Of a stretch of DNA of 64,000 nucleotides, positions 7,793-14,821 are shown piece by piece. The first letter of the stretch is position 1. Each line of letters starts with the position of its first letter. The notes under the pieces were generated by a model. It was given only the letters and a program-made list of their open reading frames with translations, had not been told where the DNA came from and searched no databases. The position numbers and the translations under genes are program-made. This DNA is from Streptomyces sp. CA-278952 (GTDB taxonomy: Bacteria > Actinomycetota > Actinomycetes > Streptomycetales > Streptomycetaceae): NCBI RefSeq assembly GCF_028747205.1, contig NZ_CP112880.1:3534001-3598000 (forward strand), read 5' to 3'.

Positions 7793-9262
7793 TCACGAGT
7801 TCCAGAAACCCTGCATCTGGTCGAAAGGGGGCATGGTTCGCAGGCGTTCCCGGGCAGCTGCCGGAGAGCGACCGTCAGTGACCATCGCTTCGTAGATCCT
7901 CTGTGCGACCTCCGAAGCCCCGTCATCGGCAGGTCCAGGACCACCGAAGGGTTCGGGGTCGTCACTGGTGTCGGTCTCGTGCATCACTCGAAGCGCGGTG
8001 ATCGGCACCGTCTCCTCCAAGAGGCGGATCAGTGCACGCACATCGTCCGGGTTCCCGCCGCCGGGGCGCAGCGCCGCCTTGACGAGTGGGTGCCCACGAT
8101 TGATCCGACACGTGACCGTGTCGTCAGAACGCTGTACCTTCCACGCGTATAGGAGTGGATCTCCATGGGTGCGCGCAGCGACCTGTCCGCGGTGCCGCAA
8201 TACGTCCGAGGCCCGTCTCCGGGTCTGCATGGCGATGCGCCGGAGGTGAGGACGAAGCCCGACGGGCGGGACGACGCTGGACTTGCGGACGTCGACACCC
8301 CATTCGACGTCCATCTCCGCGGGGATGTCCACGGCGATTCGAGCCAGGTTGTACTTCTCCTCCCGGCGCACGCCGCGCTGTCCGAGCCAATCGCCCGCGA
8401 GGATCAGGCGATCCCGGCGGTAGACGTAGAAACCCTGCTGGTCAAGCCAACCCCGTGGTCCTCCAGCCTTGTCACATTCGGCCGACGTGAGCCGCTGTGC
8501 GCTGGGTAGCACGAACGCTTCCACGCGTACGGAGCCCCCGCCGAACGGAAGGTCCTCGACAGGGAGGCGCTGCACGGAGGGGTGGGTCGAGAGGAAGGGA
8601 TCCCAGGGGTCGACCAAAGTGCCAGACACCCGCATGGTGCGGCGGCGGCTTCCTGTCAGGAACCGGGTAAAGACCATGCCTAGGTGTGACTCCACGCGCG
8701 TGGCCTCGGCGTAGAACTGCTTCTGCGTGCGTTCGTCATCCTCCGTGACGTCGTGATAACCGTTGAGTCGGCGCCACAGTACAACCGTGCCGTGGTTCGT
8801 GGTGCTGCGGATCTTGTCGAGCAGGGCGGTCGTCGACTTGTCCGCTCCACGCAGCAACCGCCATTGGCCGAACTTCTCGACGACGTCAAGGTCCCACGTA
8901 CGTACATTCCACTCACCGTCTGTGGCCGTAGCGACGGTGAGCTGTCTGGCCTGGGAGAATGATGCGGACTTCAGGCCAACGCCGAAGCGGCCCAAGTCCG
9001 ATGCGCTGCGTTGTGCCGCCGGGCCGCGCGCTGCAACGGTCATGGCGGTCACGAGATCGTCTGCGGTCATCCCTTCGCCGTTGTCGATGACCGCGATCCA
9101 CGAGTCCGGGCCAGCCCAGGTGAATTCGACGTCGATAGTGGACGCCTTGGCGGAGATGCTGTTGTCCACGAGGTCGGCTATGGCAGCCGGCAGAGAGTAG
9201 CCGAGGGAACTTAGCGAGGCGACCATGCCTGCTGGTTCCGGGGCCGCGATGTCGTACGTCAT
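7793..9262 (-). CDS. GHKL ATPase, MutL/MORC-like (Mza-like system component)
   Basis: From the ATG at 9262 the protein has 489 residues. The N-terminal 110 residues hold the GHKL ATPase motifs: N-box ADLVDNSISAKA (29-40), G1 IDNGEGM (59-65) and G2 GRFGVGLKSAS (91-101), in the arrangement of MutL, Hsp90 and MORC proteins. A reading frame with a TTG extends 25 residues further, but MTYDIAAPEPAGM matches where such proteins normally begin. The C-terminal half is not a recognised MutL endonuclease domain. It is the first gene of the defence operon, so the promoter should lie in 9263-9510. Known relatives in Mza clusters are called MutL-like; the role in defence is presumed to be clamp-like DNA binding. 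Confidence 0.88.
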   Translation of the reverse strand: MTYDIAAPEPAGMVASLSSLGYSLPAAIADLVDNSISAKASTIDVEFTWAGPDSWIAVIDNGEGMTADDLVTAMTVAARGPAAQRSASDLGRFGVGLKSASFSQARQLTVATATDGEWNVRTWDLDVVEKFGQWRLLRGADKSTTALLDKIRSTTNHGTVVLWRRLNGYHDVTEDDERTQKQFYAEATRVESHLGMVFTRFLTGSRRRTMRVSGTLVDPWDPFLSTHPSVQRLPVEDLPFGGGSVRVEAFVLPSAQRLTSAECDKAGGPRGWLDQQGFYVYRRDRLILAGDWLGQRGVRREEKYNLARIAVDIPAEMDVEWGVDVRKSSVVPPVGLRPHLRRIAMQTRRRASDVLRHRGQVAARTHGDPLLYAWKVQRSDDTVTCRINRGHPLVKAALRPGGGNPDDVRALIRLLEETVPITALRVMHETDTSDDPEPFGGPGPADDGASEVAQRIYEAMVTDGRSPAAARERLRTMPPFDQMQGFWNS

Positions 9263-9510
9263 GCCCAGTTCCAGCCCTGCTTCTCTGTTCTGGCTACTTG
9301 TCTGACTACAGATGCCCTGGAGATAGTGCAGAACCAACCGGGTGAGCGTCTAGGGCAGATCGTAGTTCAGCTCTAGGACCAAGGTCCTGCAGTTCGCCGG
9401 GCCCGTACCGTCAGCCAGGCTCCGAACAGGATGATCTCTGTCTTCGGCGCGCGATTTGGTTGGACTTCGGGCTGGCCCAGGACGTACGCCTGCAAGAGCT
9501 CTTGAAGCTA

Positions 9511-10041
9511 CTACCAGCCGTCGAGGGTGACTTGCGGCCCTGCCACGAGGTACCGATGGAGGGCAGTGGCGGTATTGTCCACGAACTTTTCCGGGATGGC
9601 GTTGGCATCTACCCAGCACACCTGGGCGTGCTTCCGCGGCTCCCGATTCTCGGGTTCACCGGTCCATTCGTCGGCAGTGAAAACGACAGTGAGGAACCCG
9701 TTGGGTGCCTCGACACCCCACGCACTGTGGATGATGTGCGCGACCTTGAGCGACTCCGGCTTCACCACCAGGCCCGTCTCCTCGTACAGCTCCCGCACAG
9801 CCGTCTCCGTGATCGGCTCGCCCGGTTCGTTCTTGCCGACGGGGAGGTCCCACATGCCCTGGGCGAACTTGGCGGTCTCGCTGCGCTGGAGGAGGACGAC
9901 GCGGTTGGTGGCCTTGTCGTGGACGATGACGGCGGCGACCAGCAGGGTCATGGATTCGAGGGCGGGCTTGAGGGCTTGGGGGTGGTCATCGGTGTGGGGC
10001 TGGGCCACGGGATTCCCCCCGTCGGGGTGGTAGTTGGGCAT
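9511..10041 (-). CDS. NUDIX hydrolase
   Basis: The 176-residue protein has a complete Nudix box at about residues 69-91: G-x5-E-x7-RELYEETGL, the metal-binding motif of enzymes that cleave nucleoside diphosphates linked to another moiety. The substrate cannot be told. The first 30 residues are polar, and an internal Met (MTLLVAAVIVHD) is an alternative start; no strong ribosome site supports the upstream ATG. It follows a broken regulator gene on the same strand and precedes the defence operon with 248 bp between, so it is probably a separate unit. Confidence 0.85.
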   Translation of the reverse strand: MPNYHPDGGNPVAQPHTDDHPQALKPALESMTLLVAAVIVHDKATNRVVLLQRSETAKFAQGMWDLPVGKNEPGEPITETAVRELYEETGLVVKPESLKVAHIIHSAWGVEAPNGFLTVVFTADEWTGEPENREPRKHAQVCWVDANAIPEKFVDNTATALHRYLVAGPQVTLDGW

Positions 10042-10093
10042 GTTAGGCGAGTGCTTCGCGGGCTCGGCGGGCGAGTTCGGTGGCGCCGGAGAC

Positions 10094-10837
10094 CTAGCGG
10101 CGTTGGTAGACGGCGAGAGTGGAGCGCAGGGAGGTGATGGCCTTGCGGGTGCGGTCGGAGGTCATGCCTTCCATGAGGGTGAGGGCCTGGGACCAGGCGG
10201 CTACCGCTTCGTCTGCGCGGGCCTGGGCGGCGAGGCTGTCGCCGAGGTCGGCGTGGGTGAGGGCGTGGACGCGTTTGTACTTCACCGGGTCCCAGCGGGT
10301 GAGGGCGTCGCGGTGTTGTTGTTCGGTGCCGGTGTGGTCGGCGAGGTCGGTGAGGGTGCGGGCCGTGTGGCTGGCGACGGTGCCGGCGGCCGGGCCGCTG
10401 ACGCGGGAGTAGCTGGGTTGGGGGCCGTCCTCGCGGAGCAGGGCGTCCTCGGCAGCGAGGAGGGCTCGGGCGGCGGCAGGTCTCTCGCCGGTGGCCGCGT
10501 ACGCGCGGGCGTGGGCGATGTGGAGGAGGGCTTCGGTCTGGCCGTCGACGTGGCCGAGGCCGGTGGTCAGGGCGCCTTCGGTGAGGGCGATGCAGTGGTG
10601 GGGCTGTTTGAGGCTGAGGGCCTAGTGGGCGAGGGCGCGCATCATCCAGGCGGCGTGGCCGTGCGGGTCGGCTTCGCAGGCGAGTTGGTAGCCGACCTGG
10701 TAGTAGCGCTGGGCGGCGCCTTCGTGGCCGAGGTCGTGGTGTTTCCAGCCTGCCAGGTAGGCGAGTTCGGCGACCGCGCCGAAGGCGGACGCGCGTATCG
10801 CTTCGGAGGGGAAGCGGGCGCACCCTCGCTAGCACCC
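10094..10837 (-). pseudogene. TPR-containing transcriptional regulator remnant, 5'-truncated, internal stop
   Basis: Reading the minus strand gives the C-terminal TPR region common to Streptomyces XRE-type regulators: FPSEAIRASAFG, then ELAYLAGWKHHDLGHEGAAQ, QRYYQVGYQLACEADPHGHA, and ending KAITSLRSTLAVYQRR. An in-frame TAG at 10622-10624 replaces the Gln expected in ALAHQALSLKQ. Upstream of about 10837 the frame runs into another stop and the N-terminal helix-turn-helix half is missing. The gene is therefore both truncated and interrupted. The downstream piece could start again at 10285 (63 residues) but is unlikely to matter. The truncation may mark an old junction with the mobile element that follows. 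Confidence 0.75.
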
Positions 10838-10926
10838 CACACCCGCCCTGAGCTGCGACCTAGCGTCTAGCAGCCCACCTGCGGAAACACCCGGAAACCC
10901 GCCTGACGAAGGGATGTGAGCCCCTC

Positions 10927-11187
10927 GTGGCACTCGCTAGCCTCCTCATCCTCCTCACCGCAGTCGGTTACGCAGTGTTGTGCGCGGTGAAGCCGTTCGC
11001 CCCGTGCCGGAAGTGCTCCGGCATCGGCATCCGCACCCGCCGCCGCACCGTGACCGTCTGCCGCCGCTGCCACGGCAACCGCGCCCGACTCCGCATCGGG
11101 CGACGGCTGCTGAACAACAGCCGCAGCATCCACGCGGCCGGCACCCGACCCCACGCCACCGACCGGAAGGCCACCCCGTGGCAGTGA
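10927..11187 (+). CDS. Small membrane protein with paired CxxC motifs (AICE cargo)
   Basis: The 86-residue protein starts at GTG with AAGGGAT upstream. Residues 3-21 form one hydrophobic segment, then come CRKCSGIG and, 10 residues on, CRRCHGN: two CxxC-x-G pairs like half of a DnaJ-type zinc ribbon, in a very basic context. Small Cys-rich proteins like this occur in the transfer modules of actinomycete integrative elements; the function is not known. Its stop overlaps the next gene start. It is the only small gene of the module still intact. Confidence 0.6.
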   Translation: MALASLLILLTAVGYAVLCAVKPFAPCRKCSGIGIRTRRRTVTVCRRCHGNRARLRIGRRLLNNSRSIHAAGTRPHATDRKATPWQ

Positions 11188-11346
11188 CCCTCTCCCTCGT
11201 CGCCCTCTTCGGACTCGTCCTGTTCTTCCTGCTGCGCTCCGGCAGCCTCACCCCCGGCGGCGCGTTCACCGCCGCCGGGTTCGGGTTCTTTCTCACCCAT
11301 CAACCAGATGGCCACCGCCCTCATCGACGCCCTCCCCAACTCCTGA
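11178..11346 (+). pseudogene. Small AICE membrane protein (SpdB/SpdD-like), frameshifted
   Basis: A GTG start at 11178 overlaps the previous gene and opens AVTLSLVALFGLVLFFLLRS, a hydrophobic segment of the short membrane proteins found in pSAM2-like elements. After GFGFFL (about 11297) the frame changes; the expected C-terminus PINQMATALIDALPNS followed by a stop at 11344-11346 is in another frame. A few codons seem lost at the junction. I assign the family from general pattern only. Confidence 0.55.
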
Positions 11347-11356
11347 GGAGCACCCC

Positions 11357-11619
11357 GTGCGACTGCGCATCCAGCTCACCGGCTGGGACCGCCGGACCCT
11401 GATCCTGACCGACACCCCCCGCCCCGACTGCCCGCTCTGCGACGGGCACGGCGGGTTCGCCTACGACTACGGCGACCACAAGGGGAGTACGCCGGCACCG
11501 AGTGGGACCCCTGCACCTGCTGGGACGAAACCCGCCGCTGGACCCTGCTCTCTCTGCCCCGCATGCCCCGCCGACGCCAGGCCGACCGCGACCCGTGGAG
11601 CAACGAACCGCCCTTCTGA
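11357..11619 (+). pseudogene. Small AICE Cys-containing protein, frameshifted
   Basis: The GTG start at 11357 has a GAGGAG ribosome site. The first frame reads VRLRIQLTGWDRRTLILT and DCPLCDGHGGFAYDYGD, a CxxCxGxG-like motif. At the run AAGGGGAG (11480-11486) the frame must change to continue as EYAGTEWDPCTCWDETRRWT and end PWSNEPPF at 11617-11619. Read through, it would be a roughly 87-residue zinc-ribbon-like protein of unknown role. As written the first frame runs on to 11710 with no sensible sequence. Confidence 0.55.
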
Positions 11620-11812
11620 CACGGCCAAGGGCGGCCCCCGCGTCTCGCCAAAGAACCGGGGCCGCCCTCGTCTGCCAGCACTTCTCACAGAACTGGAGAC
11701 ACCAGCATGACCCAACCCACCCCCATCCGGCGAGTGCCGGACGGGACCTTGAGAGGCGGCGGTTGCCCCGCGTGCCGGGCTCGGCGGGGCAGGGGGCGGG
11801 GCGGCCGGTGAT

Positions 11813-12042
11813 GTGTTCGTGCCGGTCGCCTACGCCGAGAACGACCCCTACGCCGCGAAGGTGTTCGCCGCCCACCACCCCGGGGTGCCGAACCTCGGAG
11901 ACATCACCCGCGCATCCCGCGCAAGGAACAGCTCCGCATCCTCGGCAACGGCGTCATCCCCCGCCAGGCCCACCACGCCTACGGACAACTCCTCGGAGCC
12001 ACCCCCGCCGCCTGGACCAACCCCCGGGCGGTGGCCGCATGA
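11813..12042 (+). pseudogene. Second C5 cytosine methyltransferase remnant, catalytic centre deleted
   Basis: The first part, VFVPVAYAENDPYAAKVF then HHPGVPNLGDIT, looks like the motif II-III region near the N-terminus of a C5 methylase. It is joined out of frame near 11912 to IPRKEQLRILGNGVIPRQA (motif X) and the methylase C-terminus, which ends in the ATGA shared with the next gene. Everything between, including the PC catalytic motif, is gone. C5 methylases are frequent in actinomycete integrative elements. This fragment is separate from the one at 1-807 and cannot be active. Confidence 0.6.
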
Positions 12043-12752
12043 ACACCCACCTCCTCAACGCCGCCCTGAACGCGGCCGAACGCGGCTGGCACGTCTTCCC
12101 CCTGCGGCCGGCCGACAAGCGGCCCGCCCTCCACGGTGAAGTCGCCTGCCCGGGAACCGGTGTCTGCGTGGCCGGTCACCGGAAGTGGGAGCAGCGGGCC
12201 ACCAACGACCCCGACCGCATCCGCAAGGCGTGGTCGGCCGGCGCGTTCATCGTCGGCCTGGCCGCGCCGCTGTTGTCCGTCGCGGACGCGGCCGGGGGCG
12301 GCTGGCCCGAACGCGCCCGCACCGCCTGCGTGGAGCTGGTCAACGCCGCCCGCGCCGACGACAAAGGGTCCCTCGGTATCCGGCTACTCACGGACCTGCG
12401 GGACCACGTGATGGCAGGCATCGACCGGATGCCGACAGTCGCGATCCTGGACCGGCTGTGCGCCCTGGACGAAGCACCGTGGGCCGACATGAGCGGCCGG
12501 CCGCTCGACTCCCGGGGCCTGGCCAAGATGCTCGGGGAGTACATGACCGAGGACAACACCCCGGTCAAGGCCCGCAACATCAAGACCGCCGGAACGGTCC
12601 TCAAGGGCTACTACGCCGCCGATCTCCACGACGCCTGGCAGCGGTACTGCCCCCCACCCCCCTCAGGAGCCGCTACCTCCGCTACCTCCGCTACCGCGCA
12701 GGTCAGCGACCCGGAAACGGTAGCGGCAACCCTCTTCCCCTCCGCTACCTGA
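12039..12752 (+). CDS. Internally deleted replication protein: Prim-Pol N-terminus joined to DUF3631 C-terminus
   Basis: The frame is open for 237 residues. Residues 1-70 match the start of the bifunctional primase/polymerase domain (ALNAAERGWHVFPLRPADKR, GHRKWEQRATNDPDRIRKAW). After GAFIVGLA they switch to the tail of a DUF3631 protein (APLLSVADAAGGGWPERAR, LDEAPWADM, GRPLDSRGLAKML, LKGYYAADLHDAWQRY). In intact elements these ends lie several hundred residues apart, on either side of the polymerase and helicase core. The join is in frame, so a short protein could be made, but it lacks the catalytic parts. Start ATG overlaps the preceding stop. Its C-terminal SATSAT repeat is encoded by the heptamer repeats that continue downstream. 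Confidence 0.65.
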   Translation: MNTHLLNAALNAAERGWHVFPLRPADKRPALHGEVACPGTGVCVAGHRKWEQRATNDPDRIRKAWSAGAFIVGLAAPLLSVADAAGGGWPERARTACVELVNAARADDKGSLGIRLLTDLRDHVMAGIDRMPTVAILDRLCALDEAPWADMSGRPLDSRGLAKMLGEYMTEDNTPVKARNIKTAGTVLKGYYAADLHDAWQRYCPPPPSGAATSATSATAQVSDPETVAATLFPSAT

Positions 12753-12869
12753 GCGCTACCCGCTACCGGCCCCACCACGGGGCGGGGCCGGTAGCGGCAC
12801 CCATCCGCTACCGCTACCCCATCCGCTACCACAAACAAGCCCCTGACCAGGGCGGTAGCGGAGGTAGCG
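12671..12869. repeat. Cluster of 13 CGCTACC heptamers in both orientations (iteron-like)
   Basis: CGCTACC begins at 12671, 12680, 12689, 12743, 12754, 12761, 12806, 12812 and 12824; its complement GGTAGCG begins at 12719, 12790, 12854 and 12863. The first three are spaced 9 bp inside the end of the replication gene, and the rest fill the gap before the broken excisionase gene. The density fits a binding array for a replication or excision protein. The protein is not known. Confidence 0.7.
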
Positions 12870-12925
12870 GACCTGACAGGAAGGGGGCAGCGCCCCCAGC
12901 ATCGCCACCGAGGAGGCATGTTCCG

Positions 12926-13124
12926 TTGAGCACCGCGACGCGAGTCATCGAGCCCCTTCTCTACACCCCCGAGGAAGCCGCCGAAGCCCTCCGACTCGGC
13001 CGGTCCACCGTCTACGAGCTGATGGCCGATGGTGTACGTCAAACAGGGTCGCTGCCGCCGCATCAAGGTCGCCGTCCTGAAGGCGTTCGTCGCAGGGATG
13101 CCGTCGGAGACCACCACCCACTGA
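12926..13124 (+). pseudogene. Excisionase (Xis, helix-turn-helix), frameshifted
   Basis: A TTG start 9 nt after AGGAGG opens STATRVIEPLLYTPEEAAEA and LRLGRSTVYELMADG, the winged helix-turn-helix of MerR/excisionase type proteins. At about 13031 the frame changes: the expected continuation VYVKQGRCRRIKVAVLKAF and the end GMPSETTTH with stop 13122-13124 lie one frame over. The usual linker after MADG is also short, so a few bases were lost. An ATG eight bases upstream of the TTG leads straight to a stop. Without Xis the element should be unable to leave the chromosome. Confidence 0.75.
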
Positions 13125-13129
13125 CCACA

Positions 13130-13176
13130 ACGCCGAAGCGTGGACCGGAGAGCGTCTCCGGTCCACGCTTCGGCGT
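13130..13176. repeat. 22-bp perfect inverted repeat between xis and int
   Basis: Arms 13130-13151 and 13155-13176 are exact complements around a 3-base loop. It begins 6 nt after the xis stop and ends 12 nt before the int start. There is no T run, so it may be a terminator, an attenuator or a protein binding site that keeps int expression low. Confidence 0.8.
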
Positions 13177-13188
13177 GCAAGGAGCACG

Positions 13189-14577
13189 ATGAGCCCCCGC
13201 AAAGCCAACCTCGAATCGTCCATCTATCTCGGCAACGACGGCTGGTGGCACGGTCGCGTCACCATGGGCACCAAGAACGACGGCAGCCCCGACCGCCGCC
13301 ATCGACGCGCCAAGACCGAGACTGAGATCAAGCGCAAGGTCCGGGAACTGGAGAAGCTGCGTGACGAAGGCCGCGCCCCCGTCGCCGGGCGCAAGCCCAC
13401 CGTCGAGCAGTGGATGACGACCTACCTGACCACGATCGCGAGCCTGAAGCTCAAGCCCCGCTCGCTGGACGACTACTGGTCCAAGACCCGCAACGACATC
13501 ATCCCCGGGCTCGGACAGCACCGGATCGACAAGCTCCAGCCCGAGCACCTGGAACGCTGCTACGCCGACATGCTCCACGCCGGCCACGCCCCGTCCCACG
13601 TCCTCAAGGTGCACCGCATCCTCTCCCGCGCCCTGAAGATCGCCCACCGCCGCCGGATGATCGTGGAGAACGTCGCCACCCTCGTCGACCCGCCCACCGT
13701 CGATGAGACCGAAGCGAACCCGTTCACCATGGAAGAGGCAAAAGCCTTCCTGCTCGCCGCGGCTAAGCGGCCCACGTTCATGCGCTGGCTCATCGGCATC
13801 GGCATGGGCTTCCGCCAGGGCGAGAGCCTGGGTCTCCGGTGGAAGTACGTCGACCTGGAAGCCGAGCTGTCCCACCCGCAGTGGCAGCTCCAGCGCCTCA
13901 CCTGGCGGCACGGCTGCACCGACCCGCATCTCTGCGGCGAGCGCCTTCACCATCTCGATCCCTGCCCGACCGGCTGTACCCGGCACAAGGGGTACAAGCG
14001 CGGTTGCCCGAAGCCATGCCCGAAAGGCTGCGTGCGCCACGCCAGCACCTGCCCGGACCGGAAGGGTGGCGGGCTCGCCTTCACCCGGCCCAAGACCAAG
14101 AAGAGCCGCAACGCCGTCCCCATCCCCGCCCCCTTCATCCCCTATCTCCAAGAACACAAGGAGCAGCAGACAGTCCAACGGGCGACGGCCGGGGAGGAGT
14201 GGCAGGAGTTCGACGCGGTGTTCACGCGCCCGGACGGCCGGCCGATTGATCCCCGGTCGGACTGGGAGGGGTTCAAGGAGCTGCTTGAAGAGGCAGGGAT
14301 CAGCGATCGGCGGCTCTACGACGGCAGCCGCCACACCGCCGGCACGATCCTCAACGAACTGGGGGTGGACATGCCGACCATCATGGAGATCCTCCGTCAC
14401 ACCCAGATCAGCCAGACCCGCCGCTACGTGAAGGGCCGCTCAGCACTGTCCAAGGACGCCATGCTCCGGATGGGAAACGCCTTCGCGCCGGAGCAGCCGG
14501 CAGGACCGTCTGAGACCAGAAGTGAGACCCCCGGCACCCGCACGGAGCGCTCACGGCGTCGCCGCCGCATCCGCTGA
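13189..14577 (+). CDS. int: Tyrosine site-specific integrase with cysteine-rich insertion
   Basis: The 462-residue protein has an N-terminal arm and SAM-like core-binding domain (residues 60-165) and a catalytic domain with the tyrosine-recombinase residues: Arg in GFRQGESLGLRW (about 208), Arg-His in GSRHTAGT (about 380), ILRHTQ in place of the usual LGHS box, and the nucleophile in TRRYV (about 412). Between the first Arg and the second block, residues about 241-297 hold eight cysteines in pairs (CTDPHLC, CPTGC, CPKPC, GCVRHASTC), suggesting a zinc-binding insertion. It lies directly beside the 3' end of tRNA-Thr, the expected attachment site. It appears complete, unlike the rest of the element. 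The 22-bp inverted repeat just upstream may control it. Confidence 0.92.
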   Translation: MSPRKANLESSIYLGNDGWWHGRVTMGTKNDGSPDRRHRRAKTETEIKRKVRELEKLRDEGRAPVAGRKPTVEQWMTTYLTTIASLKLKPRSLDDYWSKTRNDIIPGLGQHRIDKLQPEHLERCYADMLHAGHAPSHVLKVHRILSRALKIAHRRRMIVENVATLVDPPTVDETEANPFTMEEAKAFLLAAAKRPTFMRWLIGIGMGFRQGESLGLRWKYVDLEAELSHPQWQLQRLTWRHGCTDPHLCGERLHHLDPCPTGCTRHKGYKRGCPKPCPKGCVRHASTCPDRKGGGLAFTRPKTKKSRNAVPIPAPFIPYLQEHKEQQTVQRATAGEEWQEFDAVFTRPDGRPIDPRSDWEGFKELLEEAGISDRRLYDGSRHTAGTILNELGVDMPTIMEILRHTQISQTRRYVKGRSALSKDAMLRMGNAFAPEQPAGPSETRSETPGTRTERSRRRRRIR

Positions 14578-14583
14578 ACCAAA

Positions 14584-14617
14584 GAAGCCCAGCTCAGAAG
14601 GATCTGAGCTGGGCTTC
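14584..14617. terminator. Strong hairpin between integrase and tRNA-Thr
   Basis: A perfect 14-bp stem (14584-14597 with 14604-14617) around a 6-base loop lies between the converging int and tRNA genes and can serve both. Confidence 0.8.
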
Positions 14618-14620
14618 GGA

Positions 14621-14697
14621 TGGAGCCGCCTTCGGGATTCGAACCCGAGACCTACGCATTACGAGTGCGTTGCTCTGGCCAACTGAGCTAAGGCGGC
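14621..14697 (-). tRNA. tRNA-Thr (anticodon CGT), CCA encoded
   Basis: Read on the minus strand the 77 bases fold into a full cloverleaf: acceptor GCCGCCT/AGGCGGC, D stem GCTC/GAGC, anticodon stem ACGCA/TGCGT with loop CTCGTAA (anticodon complement at 14661-14663), T stem TCGGG/CCCGA with GTTCGAA. The 3' CCA is encoded at 14621-14623. The integrase gene sits immediately beyond the 3' end, so the 3' half is the likely attachment core. The tRNA reads ACG codons. Confidence 0.97.
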
Positions 14698-14709
14698 GCG
14701 CCCTGTCGC

Positions 14710-14737
14710 ACTATGGTGCGATCAGCAGCGGAGCCAA
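14710..14737 (-). promoter_or_regulatory. Probable tRNA-Thr promoter
   Basis: On the minus strand TTGGCT (14732-14737) and CATAGT (14710-14715) are separated by 16 bp and lie just upstream of the tRNA 5' end. Both are acceptable but not perfect housekeeping boxes. Confidence 0.45.
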
Positions 14738-14821
14738 GTCTACACAGTTTCCCGGGGTGCTCCGCACACAGCATCCCCGGAGGCCTTCGCGCTGGTCAGG
14801 GCAGGTCGGAGGGGCAGGGGG

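Noticed and set aside
1..9262. DISARM, BREX or Druantia
   Set aside because: No DrmB, PglZ or DUF1998-type component is present in this block; Z1 + DUF4420 + AIPR + GHKL fits Mza better. The DUF1998-type helicase at 32023 is a core gene far away.
10622..10624. Recoding of TAG in the TPR regulator
   Set aside because: The gene is also truncated at its 5' end, so simple decay explains the stop.
9948..10835. 295-codon minus-strand frame over the regulator remnant
   Set aside because: Pro/Arg/His-rich and out of frame with the recognisable TPR sequence.
13130..13176. Attachment site core
   Set aside because: It is an inverted repeat, not a copy of the tRNA-Thr 3' end, which is the expected core.
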